Positions 45,741-53,851 of a DNA stretch of 64,000 nucleotides are shown one piece after another (position 1 is the first letter of the stretch; each line of letters starts with the position of its first letter). The position numbers and the translations under genes were made by a program. The stretch is from assembly GCF_009811755.1 (NCBI RefSeq), contig NZ_BLIV01000005.1, positions 1-64,000 of the forward strand. Direction: 5' to 3'. The notes beneath the pieces were generated by a model. It did no database searches. It was not told the DNA's origin and worked only from the letters and a program-made list of their open reading frames with translations. Source of the stretch: Roseobacter cerasinus. GTDB lineage: Bacteria > Pseudomonadota > Alphaproteobacteria > Rhodobacterales > Rhodobacteraceae.

Positions 45741-46576
45741 GTGATGCAACAGCCGATGCCGTTGCCCCGGACACGCGGGCGACCGGGCGGTACCTCTACA
45801 TCGCCTCCGTTGTCTTCCTCTGTGCCTGGGTGATCGTGCCGATCTACTTCCTGCTGATCAACACGCTCTCCTCGCCTGAAACTGTGAACAGCTTCCCCAA
45901 GCCGTTCTGGCCCGAGTTCGACCTGGGCAGCCTGACCTTCTTCGCAGGCTTCGCGGGCATGCTCACGGCATTAAAAAACTCGGTGATCGTGGCGGCGATG
46001 ACCATGGTGATGTCGATCCTGATCGGTGCGCCAGCAGGCTACGCACTCTCGCGGTTCGAGTTTCCGGGCAAGGGACTGTTTCGCCTGCTGATCCTGTTGA
46101 CGCGGGCCTTCCCCCTGCCCCTACTGGCGCTGCCGCTGGCGGTGATGTTCATCCAGACAGGGCTTGATGATACGGCCTTTGGCTTGGCACTGGTGCACAC
46201 CACGCTGGCCATTCCCTTCGCGGTGCTGATCACCTTCTCGCTCTTCTCCGGCATCCCGATGGAGCTGGAAGAGGCGGCCTGGACGCTGGGCTGTACGCGG
46301 CTCACCGCCTTCACCAAAGTCGTTCTACCGCTCATCCTGCCCGGCATCACGGCGAGCGCCATCTTCGCCTTTGTGATCTCCTGGAACGAGGTCTTCGCCG
46401 CCGCAGTGCTGACCATCGAGAACCGAACGCTGACCGCGTTCCTGCTGCAAAACCTCGACACCTCGCCGCTGCACCTGAAATTCGCTGGCGGCTTCATCCT
46501 CGTGGTGCCCGCGCTCATCTTCATCTTCGCGGTGCGCAAGTACCTCTTTGCCATGTGGGGCATCGCCAACCGCTAA
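45737..46576 (+). CDS. Sugar ABC transporter permease (MalG type)
   Basis: A 279-residue inner-membrane permease with six helices; the EAA loop reads MELEEAAWTLGCTRLTAFTK. It overlaps the preceding permease by four bases and is followed 34 bases later by the ATPase. Confidence 0.9.
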   Translation: MSDATADAVAPDTRATGRYLYIASVVFLCAWVIVPIYFLLINTLSSPETVNSFPKPFWPEFDLGSLTFFAGFAGMLTALKNSVIVAAMTMVMSILIGAPAGYALSRFEFPGKGLFRLLILLTRAFPLPLLALPLAVMFIQTGLDDTAFGLALVHTTLAIPFAVLITFSLFSGIPMELEEAAWTLGCTRLTAFTKVVLPLILPGITASAIFAFVISWNEVFAAAVLTIENRTLTAFLLQNLDTSPLHLKFAGGFILVVPALIFIFAVRKYLFAMWGIANR

Positions 46577-46610
46577 AGGCGGGCGGCGACCAGAACAAGG
46601 AACCAACGAT

Positions 46611-47651
46611 ATGGCTCAAATCGAAATCAAGAATGTTGCCAAGAGCTTCGGCGCCTATCAGGCCCTGCATGACATCAACCTGACCATCGAAGATCAGGAG
46701 TTCATGGTGTTGCTGGGCGCCTCGGGATGCGGCAAATCCACCCTGCTGCGGATCATCGCGGGGCTGGAGACGGCCACCACGGGCAAGGTCTGGATCGGTG
46801 GGCGGCGGATCGACAATCTCTCGCCCAAGGATCGCGGCATCTCGATGGTGTTCCAGAACTATGCCGTGTTCCCGCATCTGACGGTGTTCGAGAACATCGG
46901 CTTCGGTCTGCGGATGCAGAAGCTGCCGAATGACGAGGTGACGCGTCGCGTCGAGCGGACGGCGGGGTTGATGCACATCGAACAGCTGCTCAAGCGTTAC
47001 TCTGGTGAGCTTTCGGGCGGTCAGCGGCAGCGGGTCGCGGTGGCGCGCGCGCTGGCGATGGAGCCCGATGTGATCCTGATGGATGAGCCGCTCTCGAACC
47101 TCGATGCGCTGCTGCGCATGGAGATGCGGGCCGAGTTGAAGGGCGTGCTGGCCGAGAGCAAGACAACGGCCATCTATGTGACCCACGATCAGGTGGAAGC
47201 GATGAGCATGGCGGATCGGATCAGCGTTATGCACGAAGGCAAGATCGTGCAGGCCGCCTCACCCATTGAGGTCTATCGCAACCCGTCGGCGGAGTTTGTC
47301 GCCGGTTTCATCGGCAACCCGCCGATGAATTTCCTGCCTGCAAACCCGGCGGAGAGCGGCAAATGGCAGGTCGCGGGGCAGGTCATCGACGGGCCGGGCG
47401 CGTCGGCACAGCTGAAATTCGCAATCCGTCCAGAGGATCTGCGCCTTGCGGACGACGGCTTCAAGGCGGTGGCCAAGGTGATCGAGCCTTTGGGGGCCCA
47501 TTTGCTGGTGACCTGCGAGGTCGATGGCCAGCTTTTCCGCGCGGTGCTCGACAGCGACTTCAAGGTCAAACCGGGCGAGGTGCTGAACCTCACCCCACAG
47601 CCCGACCGCGTGCGCTGGTTTGATCCGCAGACCACATTGGCCGTGGCGTGA
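46611..47651 (+). CDS. ABC transporter ATP-binding protein (UgpC/MalK type)
   Basis: A 346-residue ATPase starting MAQIEIKNVAKSFGAYQ. Walker A (LGASGCGKSTLLR), signature LSGGQRQRVAVARAL, Walker B (VILMDEPLSNLDALL), THDQVEAM and a C-terminal TOBE region are all present. The ATG at 46611 is preferred to one at 46548, which lies inside the permease gene. It drives the importer of this operon. Confidence 0.92.
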   Translation: MAQIEIKNVAKSFGAYQALHDINLTIEDQEFMVLLGASGCGKSTLLRIIAGLETATTGKVWIGGRRIDNLSPKDRGISMVFQNYAVFPHLTVFENIGFGLRMQKLPNDEVTRRVERTAGLMHIEQLLKRYSGELSGGQRQRVAVARALAMEPDVILMDEPLSNLDALLRMEMRAELKGVLAESKTTAIYVTHDQVEAMSMADRISVMHEGKIVQAASPIEVYRNPSAEFVAGFIGNPPMNFLPANPAESGKWQVAGQVIDGPGASAQLKFAIRPEDLRLADDGFKAVAKVIEPLGAHLLVTCEVDGQLFRAVLDSDFKVKPGEVLNLTPQPDRVRWFDPQTTLAVA

Positions 47652-47660
47652 GGAGACAGC

Positions 47661-48938
47661 ATGACTGAGGATCTGATCGCGCAGGCCAAGGCGATCCTGC
47701 GCCGCAATGACCGGGGCGGCTATACGGTGCCGACCCATGGACTCTACCCCTTCCAGTGGAACTGGGACAGCTGCCTCAGTGCGTTGGGGTTTTCGCATTT
47801 CGATGAGGAACGGGCGTGGACCGAGATCGACACGCTCTTCGCCAATCAGTGGCCCGACGGGATGGTCCCGCATATCGTCTTTCATGAGGAGGACGACGGA
47901 TATTTTCCAGGGCCGGAGGTCTGGCGCACCGGGCGACCTGTACCTACGTCCGGGATCACCCAGCCCCCAGTGGCAGGCTTTGCCGTGCGCCGTCTGGTGG
48001 AACGCGCGCGGAATCCGGCCTTGGCGGAGACGCGCGCCCGGGCGCTGCTGCCGAAGATCCACGCCTGGCACGCCTGGTTCCACCGCTGCCGTGACCCGCA
48101 GGGCAGCGGGCTTGTGGCGATCATCCACCCCTGGGAATCCGGTCGCGACAATTCCATAGATTGGGACGATGTGTTTGAACGTGTGCCGACCGAGGGAGTG
48201 GAGCCGTTCAATCGCCGTGACATCCAGCATGCCAACCCCTCACACCGTCCCACACAAGCGCAGTACGAGCGCTACATCTGGCTTGTGCAGCACTTCCGCA
48301 GACTGGGCTGGGACAACAGCAAGCTGCATGACGCCTCGCCGTTTCAGGTGGTGGATCCGGGTTTCAACGCGATCCTGATCCGCTCCTGCACCGATCTTGC
48401 AGATCTGGCAGAGCGGTTTGGCCTGGCTGAGATGGCAGAGCAGTCACGGCAGCTTGCGTCCAACGGCATCGCTGCAATGGACACGCTCTGGAGCGACGCA
48501 GCGGGCCAGTACCTTTGTCAGGACCGGACCACCGGAGCGCTTATTCAAAGCCCGTCTATCGCAGGCCTTCTGGCTGGTTTCGCAGATATCCCTGCGCCAC
48601 GTGCCAAAGCGATTGCCAAGCGGCTCGCCGCGTTGGGAGAGCAGGTCGACTACCTCGTGCCCAGCCACGACCCCAGCGTCGCGGCGTTTGACAGCCTGCG
48701 CTATTGGCGCGGGCCGGTCTGGCTGATCGTGAACTACATGATCGCGGATGGACTTTTTCGCAGCGGCGAGAGTGTCATCGCCCAGCGCATCATTGCGGAC
48801 AGCCTGCGGCTGATTGAACGCAGTGGATTTGCCGAGTATTACGATCCACACACGGCCGAACCCTGTGGTGGCGACCAGTTCACCTGGACGGCTGCCATTG
48901 TCATCGAATTGCTCAGTCAGGAGCTGACACCCGCATGA
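47661..48938 (+). CDS. GH63-type glycoside hydrolase, mannosylglycerate hydrolase-like
   Basis: A 425-residue (alpha/alpha)6-barrel enzyme. The N-terminal LYPFQWNWDSCLSALGF, the middle HPWESGRDNSIDWDD (with the candidate general-acid Asp) and the late FAEYYDPHTAEPCGGDQ then FTWTAA block match the MGH1-like GH63 family, which includes mannosylglycerate/glucosylglycerate hydrolases. No signal peptide is seen, so it acts in the cytoplasm on imported substrate. The product would be mannose (or glucose) plus glycerate. The stop overlaps the isomerase start by four bases. An amylo-alpha-glucosidase-like activity is the main alternative. Confidence 0.75.
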   Translation: MTEDLIAQAKAILRRNDRGGYTVPTHGLYPFQWNWDSCLSALGFSHFDEERAWTEIDTLFANQWPDGMVPHIVFHEEDDGYFPGPEVWRTGRPVPTSGITQPPVAGFAVRRLVERARNPALAETRARALLPKIHAWHAWFHRCRDPQGSGLVAIIHPWESGRDNSIDWDDVFERVPTEGVEPFNRRDIQHANPSHRPTQAQYERYIWLVQHFRRLGWDNSKLHDASPFQVVDPGFNAILIRSCTDLADLAERFGLAEMAEQSRQLASNGIAAMDTLWSDAAGQYLCQDRTTGALIQSPSIAGLLAGFADIPAPRAKAIAKRLAALGEQVDYLVPSHDPSVAAFDSLRYWRGPVWLIVNYMIADGLFRSGESVIAQRIIADSLRLIERSGFAEYYDPHTAEPCGGDQFTWTAAIVIELLSQELTPA

Positions 48939-49621
48939 AACGCTCGCGCATCAACGATATCATGGCTGAAGCGGATGAGATGATCCGCGCGCACGGTTTT
49001 GTGCTGCCACCCTTCGCCTATTGGACACCCGACGCGTTCACGGCGCGGCGCGAGGACGCGGCTGCCGTGATCGAAGCCCGCTGCGGCTGGGACATCACCG
49101 ACTATGGCGCGGGTCGGTACGACGAGATGGGGCTGTTTCTGTTCACCCTGCGCAACGGGCGACTGGCCGACCTGCGGCGCGGCGGCGGCATGTGCTATGC
49201 GGAAAAGCTGCTGATCTCAAAACAGGATCAACTCAGCCCGATGCACACTCATGTGATCAAGGCCGAAGACATCATCAATCGCGGTGGTGCGACGCTGGTG
49301 ATCGAGCTTTTTGGCTCAGATGACGCCGGACAGTTCGCCGAGGATCGTGGTGGCACAGTCTGGTGTGACGGGATCCGCTGCGATTTCGACGCGGGAGAGA
49401 AGCTGAGGCTGGCGCCGGGAGAGAGTGTGACGCTGATGCCGGGAGACTGGCATGCCTTTTGGGGCGAGGGCGGCGACGTGCTGATCGGTGAAGTCTCGAC
49501 GGTGAATGATGACGAGACGGACAATATTTTTCGCGATCCAATCGGGCGGTTTGCCGAAATAGAAGAAGATGTGGATCCAACTCATCTGCTCGTCAGCGAC
49601 TATCTTAGCTGGTTGCGCTAG
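48935..49621 (+). CDS. D-lyxose/D-mannose isomerase family protein
   Basis: A 228-residue cupin-fold sugar isomerase of the D-lyxose isomerase family (DUF1498). Metal ligands are visible in QLSPMHTHVIKAEDI (H-x-H and Glu) and GDWHAFWGEGG (His). Such enzymes convert D-lyxose to D-xylulose and D-mannose to D-fructose. Coupled translation with the GH63 gene suggests that it isomerises the mannose released by that enzyme. Confidence 0.82.
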   Translation: MKRSRINDIMAEADEMIRAHGFVLPPFAYWTPDAFTARREDAAAVIEARCGWDITDYGAGRYDEMGLFLFTLRNGRLADLRRGGGMCYAEKLLISKQDQLSPMHTHVIKAEDIINRGGATLVIELFGSDDAGQFAEDRGGTVWCDGIRCDFDAGEKLRLAPGESVTLMPGDWHAFWGEGGDVLIGEVSTVNDDETDNIFRDPIGRFAEIEEDVDPTHLLVSDYLSWLR

Positions 49622-49636
49622 CGTCGGGGAGAGGAA

Positions 49637-49690
49637 GCGCCCTTCCCCCATCGAAGGGGGGCGGGCGCTGCCTGGCGATGCACGCCAGGC
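49637..49690. terminator. Twin hairpins between convergent operons
   Basis: GCGCCC..CCCCC (49637-49649) pairs with GGGGGG.GGGCGC (49656-49668), and directly after it GCCTGGCG/CGCCAGGC (49670-49690) forms a second stem. They lie in the 109-base gap between the isomerase gene and the convergent MarR gene, so they probably stop transcription from both sides. Confidence 0.65.
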
Positions 49691-49730
49691 GATCCGGCTG
49701 AGAGGTCGAGTTACATCTCAACCCGTTGCA

Positions 49731-50165
49731 TTAGAACTGCGCGAGTTTGATCAGGACCCGTCTCAGGACGGTTTGTTCCTCCAGGGTGAAATCCCGGAGC
49801 ATATTCGCGTCAAACCGCTGTGCTTCCTGACAGAGATCGCCAAACACCTGCCCCCCACGCGTGGTCAGCATCAGATATTCACCGCGCCGGTCTTCTGGCA
49901 GATCTGTCCGTGACAGCAAGCGCTTGTGTTCCAGCGCAGAGACAGCCCGGCTGACCTTTGTCTTGTGAATGCGGGCCCGCTGGCAAATCTCCTTGGCCTG
50001 CATCCGACCGTAGCGCCCCAGGTGAAAGAGCACGCGCCATTCCGTTCTCAGCATGCCGTAGCGAGATTTATAATAGGTCTGGAACTCCAGACTTGCCCGC
50101 TCCGCTGCCTGGTTGAGGATATAGGGCAAAAACCCCTGCAGATCGAATACGTCTTTTTCATTCAT
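49731..50165 (-). CDS. MarR-family regulator of the homogentisate operon
   Basis: A 144-residue winged-helix protein: MQAKEICQRARIHKTKVSRA is the recognition region and DLPEDRRGEYLMLTTRGGQV the wing with the conserved D-x-R-x-x. The ATG at 50165 (MNEKDVF) is chosen; the longer frame to 50375 runs across the divergent promoter and hmgA. The shared 71-base region carries a palindrome, so it likely represses hmgA in the absence of an aromatic effector. Confidence 0.88.
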   Translation of the reverse strand: MNEKDVFDLQGFLPYILNQAAERASLEFQTYYKSRYGMLRTEWRVLFHLGRYGRMQAKEICQRARIHKTKVSRAVSALEHKRLLSRTDLPEDRRGEYLMLTTRGGQVFGDLCQEAQRFDANMLRDFTLEEQTVLRRVLIKLAQF

Positions 50166-50185
50166 ACTGTCGGATTTAGCCTTGT

Positions 50186-50203
50186 TAGTTACAAAAGCAA
50201 CTA
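50186..50203. promoter_or_regulatory. Palindromic operator between MarR gene and hmgA
   Basis: TAGTTAC-AAAA-GCAACTA is an inverted repeat with 7-base arms and one mismatch, the spacing usual for MarR-family sites. It lies about 20 bases from the MarR start and 33 from the hmgA start, so one protein could control both promoters. Confidence 0.65.
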
Positions 50204-50236
50204 TTACGCGTGGGGCAGGCCGCTGAGGAGGAGCGC

Positions 50237-51598
50237 ATGAACACGCACACACCATCATCGACGCTGACATCTGCGACAACGCCGGTTGGCACAACCGACG
50301 GATACATGCCCGGCTTTGGCAATGACTTTGAGACCGAAGCACTGCCGGGCGCCTTGCCGCAGGGGATGAATTCACCGCAGAAATGCAACTACGGGCTTTA
50401 TGGTGAGCAGCTGTCGGGGACCGCCTTCACCGCGCCGAGCCATCAGAACGAGCGCAGCTGGTGCTACCGCATCCGTCCTTCCGTCAAGCACACGCACCGC
50501 TTTGAGAAGATCGACCTGCCCTATTGGGCGTCAGCACCGCATATTGACCCGGATGTCATTTCCCTGGGGCAGTATCGCTGGGACCCGGTGCCGCATGGCG
50601 ATCAGGGGCTGACATGGCTCACAGGCATGCGCACGATGACCACGGCCGGTGACGTGAATACGCAGGTGGGCATGGCGAGCCATATCTATCTGGTCACCGA
50701 AAGCATGGTGGACAGTTACTTCTACTCGGCTGACAGCGAACTGCTGGTGGTGCCGCAGGAGGGCCGCTTGCGGTTTTGCACCGAACTGGGGGTGATCGAT
50801 CTGGAGCCGCAGGAGATCGCCATCCTGCCGCGCGGGCTGGTTTATCGGGTGGAGGTGTTGGAGGGCCCCTGCCGTGGCTTTATCTGCGAGAATTACGGCC
50901 AGAAGTTCGAGTTGCCCGGGCGTGGCCCTATTGGCGCCAATTGCATGGCCAACCGGCGGGATTTCAAGACACCGGTGGCCGCCTTTGAAGACCACGAGGT
51001 GCCTTCAACCGTCACGGTGAAATGGGCGGGGCAGTTCCATGAAACCCGGATTGGTCACTCGCCGCTCGATGTGGTCGCCTGGCACGGCAACTACGCGCCC
51101 TGTAAATATGACCTGCGCACCTATTGCCCCGTGGGCGCGATCCTCTTTGATCACCCGGATCCGTCGATCTTTACGGTGCTCACAGCACCCTCGGGTGTAG
51201 AGGGCACAGCCAATATCGACTTTGTGCTCTTCCGCGACCGCTGGATGGTGGCCGAAGACACCTTCCGCCCGCCCTGGTACCACAAGAACGTGATGTCTGA
51301 GCTGATGGGAAATATCTTCGGGATCTATGACGCCAAGCCGGAGGGCTTTGTGCCCGGCGGCATGAGCTTGCACAATATGATGCTACCGCATGGGCCTGAC
51401 AAAAACGCCTTTGAGGGCGCATCAAATGCCGATCTCGCACCCGAATATCTCGCCAACACGATGTCGTTCATGTTCGAGACGCGTTTCCCGCAGCATCTGA
51501 CCGCCTTTGCTGCAAAGGAAGCGCCGCTGCAGGATGACTACATCGACTGCTGGTCCGATCTTGAGAAGAAGTTCGACGGCACACCCGGCAAGAAATAG
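50237..51598 (+). CDS. hmgA: Homogentisate 1,2-dioxygenase
   Basis: An Fe(II) ring-cleavage enzyme that opens homogentisate to maleylacetoacetate in tyrosine and phenylacetate-type breakdown. The protein is 453 residues with [20 protein letters not shown] near the N-terminus and the iron/substrate block [19 protein letters not shown]. The ATG at 50237 follows GAGGAGGAG by 3-11 bases; the frame from 50210 is an extension. It is the first gene of the six-gene operon. Confidence 0.97.
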   Translation: MNTHTPSSTLTSATTPVGTTDGYMPGFGNDFETEALPGALPQGMNSPQKCNYGLYGEQLSGTAFTAPSHQNERSWCYRIRPSVKHTHRFEKIDLPYWASAPHIDPDVISLGQYRWDPVPHGDQGLTWLTGMRTMTTAGDVNTQVGMASHIYLVTESMVDSYFYSADSELLVVPQEGRLRFCTELGVIDLEPQEIAILPRGLVYRVEVLEGPCRGFICENYGQKFELPGRGPIGANCMANRRDFKTPVAAFEDHEVPSTVTVKWAGQFHETRIGHSPLDVVAWHGNYAPCKYDLRTYCPVGAILFDHPDPSIFTVLTAPSGVEGTANIDFVLFRDRWMVAEDTFRPPWYHKNVMSELMGNIFGIYDAKPEGFVPGGMSLHNMMLPHGPDKNAFEGASNADLAPEYLANTMSFMFETRFPQHLTAFAAKEAPLQDDYIDCWSDLEKKFDGTPGKK

Positions 51599-51610
51599 AA
51601 AGCCTCACAT

Positions 51611-52867
51611 ATGCCTTTGATGAAAAGCTGGGTGGTTTCGGCGAATACGGCTGAGACGCCGTTTCCCTTGAACAACCTGCCCTACGGCGTCTTTTCCACA
51701 GACGTCACCGAACCGCGTTGCGGTGTGGCGATTGGTGATATGATCCTTGATATGGCCGCTTGCGAGGCGGCAGGGGTGATCGTGCTGGATGATGAAGGCG
51801 CCTTTGACCTGCCCTACTGGAACGACGTCATGGAACTGGGCCCCGGCGTCTGGGCCAAGCTCCGCGCGCGTCTGGTCGAGCTCCTCGAAGAAAGGTCGGT
51901 GCTGCGGACCCAGGTTGAACCGCACCTCGTGTCACAGGCGGACGCTGAAATGCACATGCCGTTTCTGGTGCATGAGTTCACCGATTTCTACGCAGGAAAA
52001 CATCACGCCATGAACGTCGGCACCATGTTCCGCGGGCCGGAGAATGCACTGCCGCCCAACTGGCTGCATATTCCAATAGGTTACAACGGGCGGGCCTCAA
52101 CCGTTGTGGTCTCCGGAACGGAGATAACCCGCCCCAATGGGCAGACCAAGGCGCCAGAGGCAGATGTGCCCTCTTTCGGCCCCTGCAGACGGCTCGACAT
52201 CGAGCTGGAGATGGGGGCTATTGTCGGCACATCATCGCGCATGGGCCAGCCAATGTCGGTGCAAGAGGCCGATGACATGATCTTTGGCTATGTGCTGCTG
52301 AACGACTGGTCCGCGCGCGACATTCAGGCCTGGGAATACCAGCCGTTGGGGCCGTTCCAGGCCAAGGCCTTTGCCACGTCGATCAGCCCCTGGATCGTGA
52401 CAAAAGCCGCGCTGGAGCCCTTCCGCACCTCGACCCCAGCGCGCGAGCGGGAGCTGTTGCCCTATCTGAAAGAACCCGAGCCGATGCTCTATGACATCGA
52501 GCTGGAGGTCACGATGGCGCCCAAAGATCAGCCTGCCACCACCATCGCGCGCACCAACTACAGCGAAATGTATTACTCCGCCGCGCAGCAGCTGGCCCAT
52601 CATGCGTCGTCAGGCTGTGCCATGACGGCGGGCGATCTGCTGGGGTCGGGCACGATCTCTGGGCCTGAGAAATCACAACGCGGCTCCTTGCTTGAGCTGA
52701 GCTGGGGCGGCAAAGAGCCACTGACGCTCGACACCGGAGAGACCCGCACGTTTATCGAGGACGGCGACACACTGACGTTGCACGGGGCCGCCAAAGGCGA
52801 CGGGTATCAGATTGGCTTTGGGATCTGCACCGGCACCATCGCCCCCGCCGCGCGATCCCCCACATAA
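51611..52867 (+). CDS. fahA: Fumarylacetoacetase
   Basis: It hydrolyses fumarylacetoacetate to fumarate and acetoacetate, the last step of the homogentisate pathway, with a Ca/Mg site. The protein is 418 residues. Visible are EFTDFYAGKHHAMNVGTMFR (catalytic-His and metal region), the DIELEMGAIVG acidic motif and LLNDWSARDIQAWEYQPLGP. It lies 12 bases after hmgA. Confidence 0.96.
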   Translation: MPLMKSWVVSANTAETPFPLNNLPYGVFSTDVTEPRCGVAIGDMILDMAACEAAGVIVLDDEGAFDLPYWNDVMELGPGVWAKLRARLVELLEERSVLRTQVEPHLVSQADAEMHMPFLVHEFTDFYAGKHHAMNVGTMFRGPENALPPNWLHIPIGYNGRASTVVVSGTEITRPNGQTKAPEADVPSFGPCRRLDIELEMGAIVGTSSRMGQPMSVQEADDMIFGYVLLNDWSARDIQAWEYQPLGPFQAKAFATSISPWIVTKAALEPFRTSTPARERELLPYLKEPEPMLYDIELEVTMAPKDQPATTIARTNYSEMYYSAAQQLAHHASSGCAMTAGDLLGSGTISGPEKSQRGSLLELSWGGKEPLTLDTGETRTFIEDGDTLTLHGAAKGDGYQIGFGICTGTIAPAARSPT

Positions 52868-52878
52868 GGACCACCACA

Positions 52879-53829
52879 ATGGCCAAAGCATTCGCCTCGC
52901 AGGGGGATCTGACCGAAAAGACCATCACCTTCGACGAGGTGGGGCGTGACCTGTGGGCCTTTACCGCCGAGGGCGACCCGAACTCCGGCGTGATCATCGG
53001 TGACGAGAGTGTGATGATTGTTGAGGCGCAGGCCACCCCGCGTCTGGCACAAAAGGTGATCGACAAGGTGCGGTCGGTCACCGACAAGCCGATCAGTCAT
53101 CTGGTGCTCACGCATTATCATGCGGTGCGTGTGCTCGGCGCGGCGGCTTACGGCGCGCCGCAGATCATCATGTCAGATGTGGCCCGCAGCATGGTTGTCG
53201 AACGCGGGCAGGAGGATTGGGACAGCGAGTTCCAGCGCTTTCCGCGCCTCTTCGAAGGGCATGAGAGCATCCCCGGGCTGACCTATCCCACAACAACCTT
53301 CTCGGACAGCATGACCGTCTATCTCGGCAAACGGCGGGTGGACATCAAGCACATCGGGCGGGCGCATACGGCGGGGGACGCGGTGATCCATGTGCCGGAT
53401 GAAAACGTGATGTTCACAGGCGATATCGTCGAGGATCACTCCGCCTGTTACTGCGGTGACGGACACTTCGCAGACTGGGGCGCGACGCTTGACCGGATCG
53501 CAGCCCATGACGTCGACGCCATTGCCCCCGGGCGTGGTGCCGCACTTGTGGGCAAAGAGGCCGTCGCGCGCGCCATCGCAAGTACGCGCGATTTTGTCCA
53601 GTCGACCTGTGTCCCGGCAGCACGGGTGGCCGCGCGCGGCGGCGATCTGAAAGAGGCCTGGGAGGCGGTGCGCGCCACCTGCGATCCGAAGTTCAAGGAC
53701 TATGCCATTTACGAGCACTGCCTGCCCTTCAACGTCAGCCGCGCCTACGACGAAGCGCGCGGCATCGACACGCCGCGCATCTGGACAGCGCAGCGGGATC
53801 TGGACATGTGGGCGGCCCTTCAGGGCTGA
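52879..53829 (+). CDS. MBL-fold hydrolase-like protein with altered metal site
   Basis: A 316-residue metallo-beta-lactamase-fold protein in the homogentisate operon, 11 bases after fahA. The normal HxHxDH reads HYHAVR here, so the Asp and third His are replaced, while the later GRAHTAGDAVIH and FTGDIVEDH motifs are kept. One of the two metal positions is therefore probably lost. It might hydrolyse a ring-cleavage intermediate or thioester, or act with the monooxygenase; no function is established. No signal peptide is seen. Confidence 0.75.
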   Translation: MAKAFASQGDLTEKTITFDEVGRDLWAFTAEGDPNSGVIIGDESVMIVEAQATPRLAQKVIDKVRSVTDKPISHLVLTHYHAVRVLGAAAYGAPQIIMSDVARSMVVERGQEDWDSEFQRFPRLFEGHESIPGLTYPTTTFSDSMTVYLGKRRVDIKHIGRAHTAGDAVIHVPDENVMFTGDIVEDHSACYCGDGHFADWGATLDRIAAHDVDAIAPGRGAALVGKEAVARAIASTRDFVQSTCVPAARVAARGGDLKEAWEAVRATCDPKFKDYAIYEHCLPFNVSRAYDEARGIDTPRIWTAQRDLDMWAALQG

Positions 53830-53851
53830 TCCGCATCCGGGGGGAGGCATC

